Below, one piece after another: positions 38,752-51,078 of a DNA stretch of 64,000 bases. The stretch lies in the NCBI RefSeq assembly GCF_905475345.1, contig NC_066588.1, positions 931,501 to 995,500 of the forward strand, in the 5' to 3' direction. Numbering within the stretch: the first letter of the stretch is position 1; the number at the start of each line of letters is the position of its first letter. Under the pieces are notes generated by a model. That model was not told the origin of the DNA and did no database searches. It was given only the letters and a program-made list of their open reading frames with translations. The translations under genes were made by a program, and so were the position numbers. The stretch comes from Vespula vulgaris (taxonomy: Eukaryota > Arthropoda > Insecta > Hymenoptera > Vespidae).

Positions 38752-41636
38752 TCATGTTGATGATATTGCTACTATTTTATCATCTTCAATTTCCACTTGT
38801 TTGTCAACTTTGAGATCAGTTCTTGCAATCTGTAAAAAAAAAAATACGTACGTAATTATACAAAGATCTTTCTTTGCTCTTCAGTACTAAAAGAATCTTT
38901 GTAATTGGTCACCTGTATTTGTTGTAAATTTTTGTTAGATCTCAGGAACTTCCTTATAAATGGAGCTAATAGCATAGGATCTAATTTGTCAATATCTTCG
39001 GAAGAAATAATACTCACTATAAGACCAATACTTAGAGTGACCAAAGTACCTATTACGGTGTACCATAAGTAACTGATACGATATAATGCCCATAGTTCGC
39101 TGTTACATACATCAAAACAAATCATTCATTATTTGCTTATAATGGAATTTTTGTATAAATTGAATTACATACGGAAATGAATTCCCATCCTCTTCGTTCA
39201 AGATAGTTTCCGAAGGTATAAATAATAAGAGATTTTCTACTTGAGGAAACGAATACATACATCCTTCGGTAGTAACAGGTTTCTCGTCGAATCTGTCTCA
39301 AATCATCGTCATATTAGAAATTCTTTATTTTTATTTATATATTGTAGGAAAAATTACTCACTTCATTTTTCCACTAGCTATAGCTGTTTGAGCTGTTAGA
39401 CTGATCCATCCCATAAAACCACAACCAGCCAAACCGCCGATAAGAGCACCCTAAAATTATTATAAACGAATGAAATAAAAAAAATATACTTCCAAGAAAT
39501 ATTGTAACAACAATATCAAAAATACCTTTGCATTTACCCAGGGCAATAGAACCCCCATAGTAAAAATACCAAGGGATGGACCATTAGTTATAGAATTTAG
39601 ACTGACAGACAGCTTTGTCATGAATTAAAAAAAGATCGTCATTATACATATTTATTTAATACTCGAAATATTTATCAAGATATATCAAGTATCGTTTTTA
39701 CCGATTCTTTACCTGCAAAACATGCAATCCAGTTTTTTCGACGACGAAAGCGAGAGCCACGCAAATTGCTCCTACGATGATGACAGTAAGTTTCATGAAA
39801 ATATCAGCAACTCTAGGAGTAAATCCTGTTTTACGAAATGGCTTAATAAAATCTTCTAATACGACCGCTGCCATAGAGTTCAAACCAGTCGATAAAGAAC
39901 TATAAATTATCGAAATATGATCATTGCTGAGACATTTAATTTATTAATATCATTATTAATTTATTAAATGATTGCGTCTGTAATACCTGAGAGCAGCGCT
40001 GAATACTCCAGCAACAAATAAGCCAGGTAATCCAGGATAATCTCCCAAAACGTTCATAACTAAAAGTGGTAAAAGCTGATCCTTTGTACCAGCCAGCTAT
40101 AATCGATCAATCAATGAATTATTGTGAGAAATTCAATAGAACAGTGAATATAAAAATAGTTTTATTACCTTCGTCGTCAATGGATCACATTCGTAATACC
40201 AAGCATATATTAACATGCCTGCATATCCACACGTTCCCATGATTAACGAAACTCCGATAATGAAATACCAGAGTGCCCTAAAATCAACAAGTAGCTCTTT
40301 GTTCTATTTAAAATTAATGAAAAAACATGATTTCGTTAAAAATTTTGCATGTACCTTCTAGCCAAATGCAAAGTAGGTAACGCGAGATAAAGCTGGATTG
40401 TGTTTTGACTGATTGCCAAGCACTGCAACCAATGAACAAATCCTCCTATTACAAGTGACCAAACTGTGTGTCTTGTCATAGGACTCCAATCGAATCTATT
40501 TTATTTGACAGAAGATAAACGCATTTTTTAATATATTTATTTTTGTACATATTAAACTCTATAAAATTTGAATTTTCGAAATACGAACGCTGGAAATTCG
40601 AGTCTATCGGAATCCCGATTTCTTCTTAATACAACCGATAATCCGCCAATATCCAAAGTGCCTTTGATCGCGATCAAAAGCATCGATCCGAACATTACGA
40701 GAGCTTGAATGAAATCGGCCCAGACCACTGCTCTCAATCCACCCTGTAAGCAACATAATTTAAACATAATCTATACAAGCAAAATTCACAAAAAATTCAA
40801 ATTCTTACCATACAAGTATAAAAAATGCAAACAATGCATACAAAAGGTGTAATGATATGGACATTGATTCCAGTTACTAAAAATGATGAATGAATCAATT
40901 AAAAAAATATTTCGATCAAATATTTTAATTGATGATTATACATACCTTGATTAAAAGCTAATGCTGGTACATAGATAACAATGGGTAGATAAACTATCTA
41001 TATAATTTTAATATACAAAAATTAAATAATTATGAATTATTTATTTATATTACTACAAAATATACAAATTACTCACCATACTGATGGAAAAAAGGAAGGA
41101 TCCTAATAATCGAATTTTTTTATCAAAACGCCTTTCAAGATATTCATATGTACTAGTGATCCTCAAATCATGAAAAACGGGTAAAAATACTTTCGACATG
41201 ATGAAGCCCGTAATAATCAATCCAAATGAGATGAAAAGATAAGTAGTCCCATAAACATAAACCTCAGTTGGTATACCCAATAAAGAGATACCTAAGAAAC
41301 AACATGTATATGCAATAATTAACACATTGATAAATGAGAACCAAGATAAAAAATTCTTGCTAACATTCTACCTGATATAAAACTGGCTATCAAACTCGAA
41401 CTGATTGGAAATGTCTTCATGTTTCTACCACCAACCAGATATTCATCCTCACCCGAGATTTTTTTGATAAAACCAAAATAAATACCAACAAAAGCAGAAA
41501 CTAAAAGCATCAAGACAAAAACAGTATAATCCGGGATAGCAAAATTTTGCATGGACTTGTTAATTTCTTGGACCGTCGGCATTTCCGGAGCCCAGTTCGT
41601 CAAGAGGTCATCCGAGTCCTTGTCTTCCGAGGCCAT
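38752..41636 (-). CDS. SLC5-family sodium-coupled solute transporter (SMCT/SMVT-like)
   Basis: Fourteen exons on the minus strand: 41636-41372, 41291-41077, 40997-40946, 40876-40809, 40743-40589, 40495-40355, 40277-40169, 40096-39987, 39899-39713, 39612-39526, 39450-39362, 39292-39173, 39099-38913 and 38829-38752. They give 620 residues, typical of sodium:solute symporters. Family signs are the first membrane helix PDYTVFVLMLLVSAFVGIYF, the motif EDEYLVGGRNMKTFPISSSL, STYEYLERRF in the TM3 region, GGLRAVVWADFIQALVMFG, and SAALSSLSTGLNSMAAVVLED in exons 8-9. About 13 membrane helices are expected, and hydrophobic segments fall in nearly every exon. The best comparison is with the monocarboxylate/multivitamin branch (SLC5A8, A12, A6); RLEFPAFDWSPMTRHTVW aligns without gaps to the SLC5A8 region I know. 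The substrate cannot be set from sequence. Exon 5 ends at the donor GC|GTTCGT, which keeps the frame. Confidence 0.9.
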
Positions 41637-42614
41637 CTTCTTACAGAACGGTATTTCGACGATTTAACGCCCTTCTGGCGTTCTTGCACGTTCGAAAAAA
41701 TCTCTTTTCTTTTTTTCTTTTTTTTTTTCTTCACAGAAAAATGATCTTTAGTACGTAGTTACTTATCTCTTTAACTTTGATCAAGACCGTATTGTACTGT
41801 AATCTTTTTCTTTGACAATACCTTTTCCATAGATATTTCTTATTAAACAACGATGCTCAAATTTTGGATGATAACATTTTTGAAAAAACGATTAAATATT
41901 ACTTTGAATTTTTGAATACTGATAAATTCTTTTAATATCGTCAAGACACTAAGCTCTTGAAATCATGGAAGAAACCTAATCCATCCTTTGGCAAAGACAT
42001 ACTACCATGTATCGCGAGCCCGGAATAATCCAAAAGCTCTTGTGTGACTTACATACATCGGCGTTTTACATATAGCCGTTATCATATACATTACGATTGT
42101 GCCATTGCGACAATTTTCTCGTTAAGCGAACAATGAGAATTAAGTACATACGTTTAAACGACAGGGGGTATATATTCGTGAGTATCGCAAGTGGATAATA
42201 CGACCTAAATTTAGTAGTAGCAGTAGGATATGTATTTGGTCAGATTGAGGACCACGATTCAAGCTAGTCTTCCTGTTACGAGTTTTCAACATCAAAGATT
42301 AGTTAACATGATACATATAACTGTTCAATCGACGATTAACAAAACATAATTATTGAAAGTAATCGTTCATAGAAAGAAATTTATTTGAAAAGTATTTAAT
42401 GAATTTCTTTAATAGATTACTTCACAAAAAGTATTTAAAATTCCTCGTGACCTAATCAGATAGATTACGAAGGTTACTCGCTTCGTTCGATTTACATACA
42501 TAATTACAACCAATATTCTTAAATTCACATTTATTTAGCAAAAATTCAATATCTTCAAATGTATTATTTCAGATAAATATGTATATCTTAAATTTTGTTA
42601 TTATGGAAACATGT
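41637..42614. other. Intergenic, SLC5 promoter side and PSMB6 3' flank
   Basis: No coding exon. It includes the upstream region of the SLC5 gene (left) and the 3' flank of PSMB6 (right), both on the minus strand. A pyrimidine-rich stretch at about 41700-41735 is the only low-complexity block. Confidence 0.5.
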
Positions 42615-43816
42615 TTAGCCTTCATAGAAGCGAGGTAATTTATCACCCATTATCACTTTTCTTTCGATTCCTTTATCCGTGATTACACCAAGACGTATAA
42701 CGCCACCACTGCTACCATCGCGAGACATTGCCAGTGCCAATGCTGCAAAAATATTTCAACCTCGTGTATTCAAATACATTTACAAATCAAATATATCTGT
42801 TTCTTAAATCTTTTTATACTCACTATTTTGTACCAAAGTAACACATTCGTCCTTGGTCATATTGGATTTATAATGTGCATCTACATAGCCATAAACATAC
42901 GAAGAACCTGAGCCACCGATAGCAATGGGTTGTCGAATACACATGCCTCCTAAAGGAATGCTATAAACTTGACCTCCTTTTTGATTATCCCATCCAGCTA
43001 CTAAAATTCCTGCCATCAAGGAATCTCTATAATTATAGCACATTTCACGAAATACATTGGCAGCTGTTTCTACCAAAGGTTGAGTTCCAAGCTCCATCCT
43101 AAATAATTTCAATTAAAATTCATAAAATATAAAATAAACAATATAAGAATTAAAGAGTAGATTTTTACCTATGCAAACCTAAGTGATACTCGACGATATC
43201 TGCGATAGCTTGAGTATCTGCAGCAGAACCAGACCGACAACAATAGATGTAATCTGTGACTCTGGTCAACTTATCGGCAAAACGATTACTTATATATGCT
43301 CTGAAATTAAATTTTTAAAAGGATAGTTAACCTAAAAAAATAAAAAACAATATGTAAATAATTTTATTAAAAACATAATACCCTGTGGTAGCTCGTGAAT
43401 CTGCGCCAATCACGACACCTCCATCGAATTCTACAGCCATAATAGAAGTCTATAATTAAAAAGATAATAGTAAATAACCAAATTTTTTGTTATAACAATT
43501 CCATACATTATAACTTTTTGCTGTTATGAAATATAAAAAAGAATGAAAATACTTGAGTCGTATGATATAAATTCTATTTAATTGCAAAACAAAATTACAT
43601 AAAAACAATAAGGGTAATAATTACATAAAAATAATAAGGGTAATATAAGAATATTTTTCTAACTTTGCATTGTCATTCTAACCTCTAAATACAAATGAAA
43701 CAATACTTTTCAAAACTTACACCAGTACTTTGTTCAGAACGAAGCCAATCTGGAACTAAATTATCAGATATCGAACCTATATTTGGTTGAACGAGATTAT
43801 CTACTGCGTATGCCAT
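42615..43816 (-). CDS. PSMB6: Proteasome subunit beta type-6 (beta1, caspase-like)
   Basis: Five exons: 43816-43721, 43449-43382, 43300-43169, 43098-42824 and 42742-42615, giving 232 residues. This is the catalytic beta1 subunit of the 20S proteasome, which cuts after acidic residues. A 32-residue propeptide ends in STG, and autocleavage before Thr33 would expose the catalytic threonine of TSIMAVEFDGG. In mature numbering Asp17 (GADSR) and Lys33 (ADKL) of the active site are present. Other blocks are CCRSGSAADTQAIADIVEYH, EMCYNYRDSLMAGILVAGWD, GGSGSSYVYGYVDAHYK and SRDGSSGGVIRLGVI. These match beta1 rather than beta2 or beta5. All junctions keep frame. It is head-to-head with Rictor, about 1 kb between the two ATG codons. 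Intron 1 contains a 25-bp tandem duplication at about 43594-43645. Confidence 0.95.
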
Positions 43817-44860
43817 TTTTTCAATATATTTTTTTGGAAAGCTAAATTTCTTTGACTATTGTCAAAAACTAGTCTGCTTCGTAAAACTGTAACATGTACT
43901 ACAGATTCGGAGTATGTTCATATGACATCGATATATCGATATATCGATGTATAGTTATGAAAACAACAATTGAGGTCGCTATCGTTTGTACAACAGCAAA
44001 CTTCACATCATTTAAAAATTGCAAATATGTTATTTTTTATCCTTTTTTTTCAATTCTTTACTTTTTTTTTACTAAATATTATATGAAAAAATAAATAAAT
44101 AAATAAACATACAAACTTTTTCGCTAGAAAATTAAAAAATATATCATTTAGCAATTACGTGCATCAAATATCGTACGTTTGTATAACAGCAAGTACAAAT
44201 ATTGTAATTTGTATTTGCGACGTAAAATTACGTAGTATTTAACAAAATAGAGAAATGACAAACGATAAAGTTATAACAAGAAGTTGCGGCACGTAATAAA
44301 AGGAAAGAAAAAGAAACAGAAAAAAAAGTTATTTACGCTAAGATTTCTACGAAAATCTAAGGCGCACTTCGATTATTGTTATTAACAGAAAGAAGTTCGT
44401 AAAATCGTGAGAGCGATTGTATTCGACGGCGTCTTTGTTTTTCTTTTTTTTTTCTTTTTTGTTCTCTCAAAGTGATATACAAACAAATATACAATAATAA
44501 AATTCTTATTTTCTTATTAGATACATAGTTCTCTAAGTGTGCCGGTTGGTAACGCTGTTACACGAGATACAAGGAGGTTAAAGTTTTGCGAATCGACTGG
44601 GACATCTATAATTTTGGCAAAAGAGAAGTTACCGCGGTGGTCTACGTCGCGAGAATTGACGATAGTGCAAACGAGTTCTCTCGAGTGAAAGAGTGACACT
44701 TCGTTCATGTTCTCTATGACTTGATTTTTATCAATAAATTGTTCTTAGTGTTTCGTTCGTAGAGTCGAACCGTGAGAATGACATATTTCGTGAAAAAGGC
44801 ACGTGGCAACGGTCGGACGAAGAGTGTTAATTGTGATCGTGGGTAGCAGCCGGCTAAGAA
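43817..44860. promoter_or_regulatory. Divergent promoter region PSMB6 / Rictor
   Basis: About 1 kb separates the two start codons. A 26-bp perfect palindrome centred on TATCGATA lies about 110 bp upstream of the PSMB6 ATG. The G+C rises at about 44520-44870, probably the Rictor 5' untranslated region and promoter. No coding exon is seen apart from the flanking genes. Confidence 0.55.
43925..43950. promoter_or_regulatory. 26-bp palindrome with DRE-type TATCGATA core
   Basis: Each half, ACATCGATATATC, is the exact reverse complement of the other half. The centre (43934-43941) is TATCGATA, the Drosophila DNA replication-related element bound by DREF, with CGATA half-sites also used by BEAF-32. 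Such elements mark housekeeping promoters in flies; whether they work the same way here is not known from sequence. Confidence 0.55.
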
Positions 44861-45423
44861 ATGGCAATCTCTAGTTATTTGATCTGGACTCTACGCGCAA
44901 GCAGGTCTCATCGAAGTATGTTAAATGTTTACGTGTGACTCCTTACTACGTTTAAAAATTTATTATAATTTTTTATAGGTTTAATAATTACAATTTCGTT
45001 TCTTCTCGTAGGTCGGCGAGATAACGAAGACAGTAGTGTGCAACTCGATCTGTCAAGAGGTTAGAGGCTTAACCTAAAAGATTATAGATTCATAAATTTT
45101 ACAAACGAATGGAAATGCACTCTTATTTTTAAGTCAAATGTATGAGTAACTTGCAATGTTTCTTCTAACGCATACAAGATAAACTTTTTTTTTATCAGAA
45201 AGAATATTTTTAAATCTAATTGTTTTGACGACATCGTTATAATAGCTCATTTATTTAGGAACACTGCACACACATACATACACACTACGTCGTCACATTT
45301 CGAATTTACGAAGTTTGTTATAAGACATATTCATTGTACAGATTATATTTTTTTATTAAAATTAATTAGAATTATTTTAAGAAATTATTATATTACGTGT
45401 AAGGTGAAGTATTCTTTCTTATT

Positions 45424-45458
<35 letters not shown>

Positions 45459-48400
45459 ATTTAAAAAAAATAATTTTTTTTTTCTTTTTCTTTTTTTTTG
45501 AAACTTAATAACAAAAATTATTTTTTGTAGGATTGAAAGAAAATGTAAAAGAAGTGTTAACTAATCTTTGTCAACGACATAATGTACCAAGTGTAAAGAA
45601 GCTAGCTTATCTTAATGCTATTGTTAAATTAATTAGTGAAAATGATTTGTCTGATTATGGTTACTCCATAGACGATCTATTTTGTTGGTAAGAATACGTA
45701 ATTTTGTTGGTAATAGAATCTTATAATTTTATATTGCTAGATTATTATTTCACTTTAAAAATTATTATCTTTTAGTATGCGTGTTGGTCTTGTACAAGAA
45801 GCAACCCAAGTACGTGCAGCAGCATTACGAGCTGTAAGGTATATGCTTAAGAAGGAGCAAGATGTTATTGCTATTAATAAATTGCAATATCCATATTTTG
45901 TGGCACGTAGTATGGATGTTAATCTACGGAATGAAATGGAAAGAATGCAGGCTCTTAGACTCGTTAGAAGAATTTTAGCTTTAGCTCCTAAACATTTCAG
46001 CCCTATCTTAGCCAGATCTCTTATAAGTTTAACTAATGGAGGCATAGAGGAAAGAGATCGTGCATTCAGAGTATTTTTAGCTACTCTCTGCGAGTTAGGA
46101 GTCTTAAATTCAAATTTGTTAATAAGTTGTGGAGGAGTTAGCGCACTTGCGCGAGCAGCTATGACTGGACAAAGCCCTTCGATCGTCGAATCTGTTGTGG
46201 GGGTTTTGTTAAAATTATTAAATAATCCTGATACAAGAGGGAGCGTTTCCCTTTTATGTTTCGCAGCACCATATTGTGAACTTCACTCTTCAAGCTCAGA
46301 AAGAACAAAAGAGGAACGAGATCAAAAATTCGCAGCAAGTAAGATGGCATTATTGAGTATACTACGCTCTTATCCAGGTGTTTTACATTTTTGCTGTCCT
46401 ACTGATAATTCTGGCCTTAAAGCTATAGCAGATATCTTATACGTTGAACAACTTGAAGTTCGTGGAGCTGTTTTGGAATTACTTTATGAATTATTGGATT
46501 TACCTCTGCCCACATGGACTGACGAACCAGACGTTGCGTTGGCTGCAGTAGATCCTGGCAGAACGCGAGATTCGTGGAAACTATCTGAAGGTTTTGTCGC
46601 AGCTGAGGGAAAATTTATATTACCATCTCTTTCATCTTGTTGGCCAAATATAACAGAAATACATTTAGCATTACTAGTGTACGCTTTATTAGAATGTGGG
46701 CTACACAGAGCACTCGCAGAAACAATCGTTTCTTCGGATACCTTTATTTCCGTACGTGCAGCAGTACTATTAGGAGCGTTACTACATCTAGCACATTCCC
46801 TGCTACCTTCAGAAGTTTGTGATCTGACGCCACCTTTGCCAAACTTATTGGAACATGCAAGCGCTGGTAAACATCAAGCGCTTGCCGCTGTAACCATCTT
46901 AGGACGCATGCATACGATGATGCGTCGTCGACCAACACCTGCGAGTCTGTTTCTCGATCGAATGTTACGAGCTGGTAGTTGGTTGAGACCAACTTTGCCA
47001 CGACGCCAACGACCGTCCAGTAGACATTGGTTACGTAGGGAATCTTCGACGACACCTTTATTGAAAGACGCGCAAGTCTTAAGTTCTAAGGATGCGCTGG
47101 CTTGGAACTGGCCTGTAGTACGATCAATCCTTCGCTCCCGCGAAGATACGATAAGAATACTCCATGATTCTGACTACAGATTGTTCATCAAGAGACTCGT
47201 TCGTTATTTCAAACCTTCATCGAATGCATATAGTAGAGTGGAATTGGGAACAAATGCTATTTTAGCACGAGAAGCAACTTTAGCAGGCTGCGAATTACTA
47301 AACTGTTTATTAGAACTTCACGAGCCCGAAAGTACGAAACTGTTGAACGAATTGATCGTAGATATCGCGGAACAAATCTCTTATATTCGTACTTCGCAAT
47401 CTGCACACGATTGCTTATTCTCACCACGTCACATGTCTACAACGTGTTGTCAGAAATATTTCCTCTTTTTAGGACAACTGAGTCATTCTGCAAAAGGAAC
47501 CGTTATCTTAAAAGAATTCAATTTACTAGAAAAATTACAAGACTTGGCTCTAGCCACCAATCATGACTGTTATGTGAAACTTATTGTTTCAAGTTTAGAT
47601 TATTCCAGAGAAGGACCTAATAGGAAAGTTCTGAATAAGATTATCGCCGAATCATCTTTAGAGAGTACACGTTTATATGCTACGCAATTCCTACGATTGA
47701 TACTCAGAGCAAAAATGTCGGATGCATACCATTGGGCAATGACTTTATTAACAGAAAAATTAACGGACACTAGTAAGGTTGTAGCATTGACTGCATTAGA
47801 GGTATTGCATGAAGCGTGCGAAGAGACGGAATATTTAAATATTTTATTGCATCAAGAAGAACATCAAGGGAACTGGGATAAGTGGTTGCAACATTTAGGA
47901 GATAAAGGGTACTTATTAAAAATAAGACTTTATTCTCTACACGAAGGTTTTTCATGTCTGCCATCACCTTCAGAAGAATTAGAAAAATGGATTGGACCTG
48001 GAGGTTTTGCAGAGAGATATGTAGGCTTGGTGGAAGGTGAAATACATGACTCTCTGACTCGTCGTCAGAGAAACGAAAACGGAAGTTACCACAGAAGAAC
48101 AACTAACGAATTGATAATGCCTCGCAATATATTTATTTTACCTCATTTGATAGGCCAAATAGTACGACATGATTTTGGAATGCAATTATTGCTCCGGCAA
48201 AACGTAATACAACATTATGCACGAATCATTCAAAGATTTAGAATAGATTTGGGAGGTAGAGATTCGGAATCTAATTCAAGATGTACCAAAAGTAGTCGTT
48301 TAATCGTGGATGATACTTACACTATGTCAGAAGGGTCATGTATAGATGAGTATGTGGAATCAAATCGTTTAGAAACAATTGTAGATGCAGAGACTATAGA

Positions 48401-50627
48401 ATTGTCTGATTTATGTACTCCACCGAAAACAGAATCTTTAATAGAAATACGAAGAAAAACAAGCTTAGATGATTCAAGACATACTACTCCCGATAGAAGT
48501 TGGAGAAGTGATCTTGAGATCCGTGATGAACAGTCCGTTAATTTAGAGAAACAAATATTAAAAACAAAATCTGCGTTGTGGGCATTAGGACATGTAGGAA
48601 CGTCAGCAGCAGGAGTCGAACAATTAAATCATTTAGGAATTATAGAAATGATTGCATCTATGGCGGAAACATGTCCTTATTATTCGGTAAGAGCAACGGC
48701 CATGTATGCTTTAAGTCTTATTGCTACGACCCGTGCAGGCACGGATGCACTAACAACTTTCGATTGGCCAAGTGTAAGACATAGAAGAGGAGATCACTGG
48801 TCGATTATTCGACCTACAGCTCGCTATCCCGTACCAAGTCCTATCCTTATTCAAAGGCATCATCGGAGTCTTAGCGACGGTAAACCTGAATTACCTGAAC
48901 CGGTAGCTCGTCGAACTAGAAATCGTTCCGAGAGTGCAGCTACAGATTTGGAAGCAAGAAGGTATAATACAACTTTTTTTTTTTTTTTTTTTCAATTTAT
49001 TTTGTATATTAAACTTCTTACAACTTGTATCTTATTTGTTATCAGAGAGAGAGGAGAAACTCCGAGTCCGCTTTCAAGTATACAAAGATTAAGTCAACAA
49101 GATGCAGAGGGATATGCGCGTCTTCGTAGTTTGCAACGTTATCGTAGACCAAGTTATTCTCAAAGTAGTTTAGAGGTGAGTTTTTATAAAATGTAAATAA
49201 ATTTTCTATATTTCTTCTTATATTTAAAAATATCTTTTATTGTTTTATATATATATATATGTATATATTACAGATGTACAGTTTAGACGGACGACTTTCA
49301 CTGCAGAGCCTTTCAGAATTCGATTCATCCCGCAGCTGGATTGCGAATAATATACTCACACCTACCCCACCGCCTCTTGAAAATGATAACGATAATCTAT
49401 TTTATATGGGTATTTGCCTTCCTAGGAGACTCACGACTCTTTTTCCGGATCCACCTCAACCAATAGTTTCTATTGTAGTTGATGACATGAGTAAACCTGA
49501 AATAGGTCCTAATGAAATAGATGAAGAATCTGGATCAGAAAGTGATGCCGACACCGAACATTGTCGAGTGTGCCTTGTCTGTTACCGTACGAAAAGTAGC
49601 ACTAAGGTTGTCACTGGAGAAGCAGATATAAAACTGCGGAGGCAAGGATAATGATACTCTGCAGGATTTTTAATACTTTCAAAAGAATCAGAATATTAGT
49701 TAATTTTCTTATTACTTAAAATTCAACTCTATAAAAATATTGCAGGATTTTTAACTATAAAGAAATTGTTTATCTTTAACACGCACTTCAATGATCTTAT
49801 TTTTTTCTTTCTTTCTTTTCTTCCGTTCTTATCTTAATAATATAATTATTCTTTTCTGTGTGAATAGGGAAATCCTTAGGCATACACAGCGACTTGCAAA
49901 TCCTGTCTGGTACAGACATAGTAGACAAACTCTTCTTAGATTAAGGCAAAGGTATCCTGAAAAATTCCAGGTAATATTTCTTTTAACGTTCATTTAAAAT
50001 AATGGAAATTATGTTCTACGCATATTGATCTGATAATTTAATCAACAGGATGCTTGTTTGTTCTCGGATGTAGCTTCTCGATTAGGAAGTAGTTCTTATA
50101 GAATACCAGCACGACGATTCTTACAAGAATTATTTCTAGATTCTTCGTTTGATGCGGTATGTATTCAATGTAATTTCATATAGTAGAAAATACATTTTCA
50201 TATATATTATCGTCATTAAACATTTTTTAATAATTTTCTTGCAATACAGCTTTATACAGAACCAGTCACCATATTAAAATTATCTATCGGTACAGAGGAA
50301 AATCCTTTACAATCATGTGTTCCTATTGCATCTGAGGCTAGTCCTCAGAAGTCTCACAGTCCTTCAGAAAGTAAAGTGAATGGAAGAGTTACTTTTTCTG
50401 AAATACAAGCTGGACAATTAGCTATAGTAGCGGAAGAAGCGACAGGTGAAGCATGTACAATGAATCAACGAGATAAACTCCAAGAAATTCTGCAAATGTC
50501 CGAACGACGCAGTGACGAAAAAATTATAGCGGAAATTTTAAATCCCGAGGAAAGGATACGTTTGTCGAAGAGTTCTGATAGATTACTAAAAATATCGAGT
50601 ACCAACACTGCCATCAGCCTTGAGTAG
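44861..50627 (+). CDS. rictor: Rictor, core subunit of TORC2
   Basis: Nine exons: 44861-44915, 45012-45059, 45531-45687, 45776-48961, 49046-49175, 49274-49641, 49868-49970, 50049-50156 and 50250-50627, giving 1510 residues. Rictor is the scaffold of mTOR complex 2, which phosphorylates AKT and related kinases. The N-terminal two thirds are armadillo-like helical repeats (AALRAVRYMLKKE, RMQALRLVRRILALAPK, ISVRAAVLLGALLHLA). Family blocks include VDPGRTRDSWKLSEGFVAAE, VSSLDYSREGPNRKVL (around 690), EVLHEACEE, HLGDKGYLLKIRLYS (around 793) and SALWALGHVGTS. The low-complexity Ser/Arg-rich C-terminal region ends in the conserved block LRREILRHTQRLANPVWY plus YPEKFQDACLFSDVASRLG and RIPARRFLQELFLD. 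Exon 4 alone is 3186 nt. Intron 6 is GC-AG. Intron 4 is 84 nt without a stop. Start: first ATG, giving MAISSYLIWTLRASRS before QLDLSRG. Confidence 0.94.
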
Positions 50628-51078
50628 TCCTCGACTTTAATCTCACACCTGTATATTTTGTATTAAAGATAATATTGAAATATATATAGAAAATAAATTA
50701 CACTGCCAGAAGCCAGCATCAAATTGTAGACATTTCATTTTACCTCACGACAAAAAGAAAAAAGAAAAATGAAAAATGTTTTAGTCAAATAGTAAATGTA
50801 ATAATATCTATAAATAATATTTGTAAATAGAATTTGATTATCTGCAAATATCAATGTGGTTAATATTTTCTAGAAGAGATTTATTTTCAAAATTGGTGCC
50901 ATTACTGTGAAGTAAGGGCTGACAACTTTATACCTATTGCTATTTTTTTTTCTTGAAGTAAATCACATGGTTGCATGTTCTATGATGTGAATTCAAAATA
51001 CTACAATACCGTTGTCGCTGTCAGTACGTTGTACGTATTTTTCTTCTACTTTATATTATTCGTTTAAATCAGTACGAA
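50628..51078. other. Intergenic, Rictor 3' flank / CSN2 promoter
   Basis: A short gap between two plus-strand genes. It carries the Rictor 3' untranslated region and the CSN2 5' region. No other feature seen. Confidence 0.5.

Noticed and set aside
40496..40600. Apparent frame break between SLC5 exons 5 and 6
   Set aside because: The donors first considered (GTATTT, GTTTAA) were out of phase, but GC|GTTCGT at 40589 gives phase 2 and an ungapped match to SLC5 relatives, so the gene is intact.
46744..48102. Minus-strand ORFs inside Rictor
   Set aside because: They are shadows of the strong plus-strand Rictor coding sequence.
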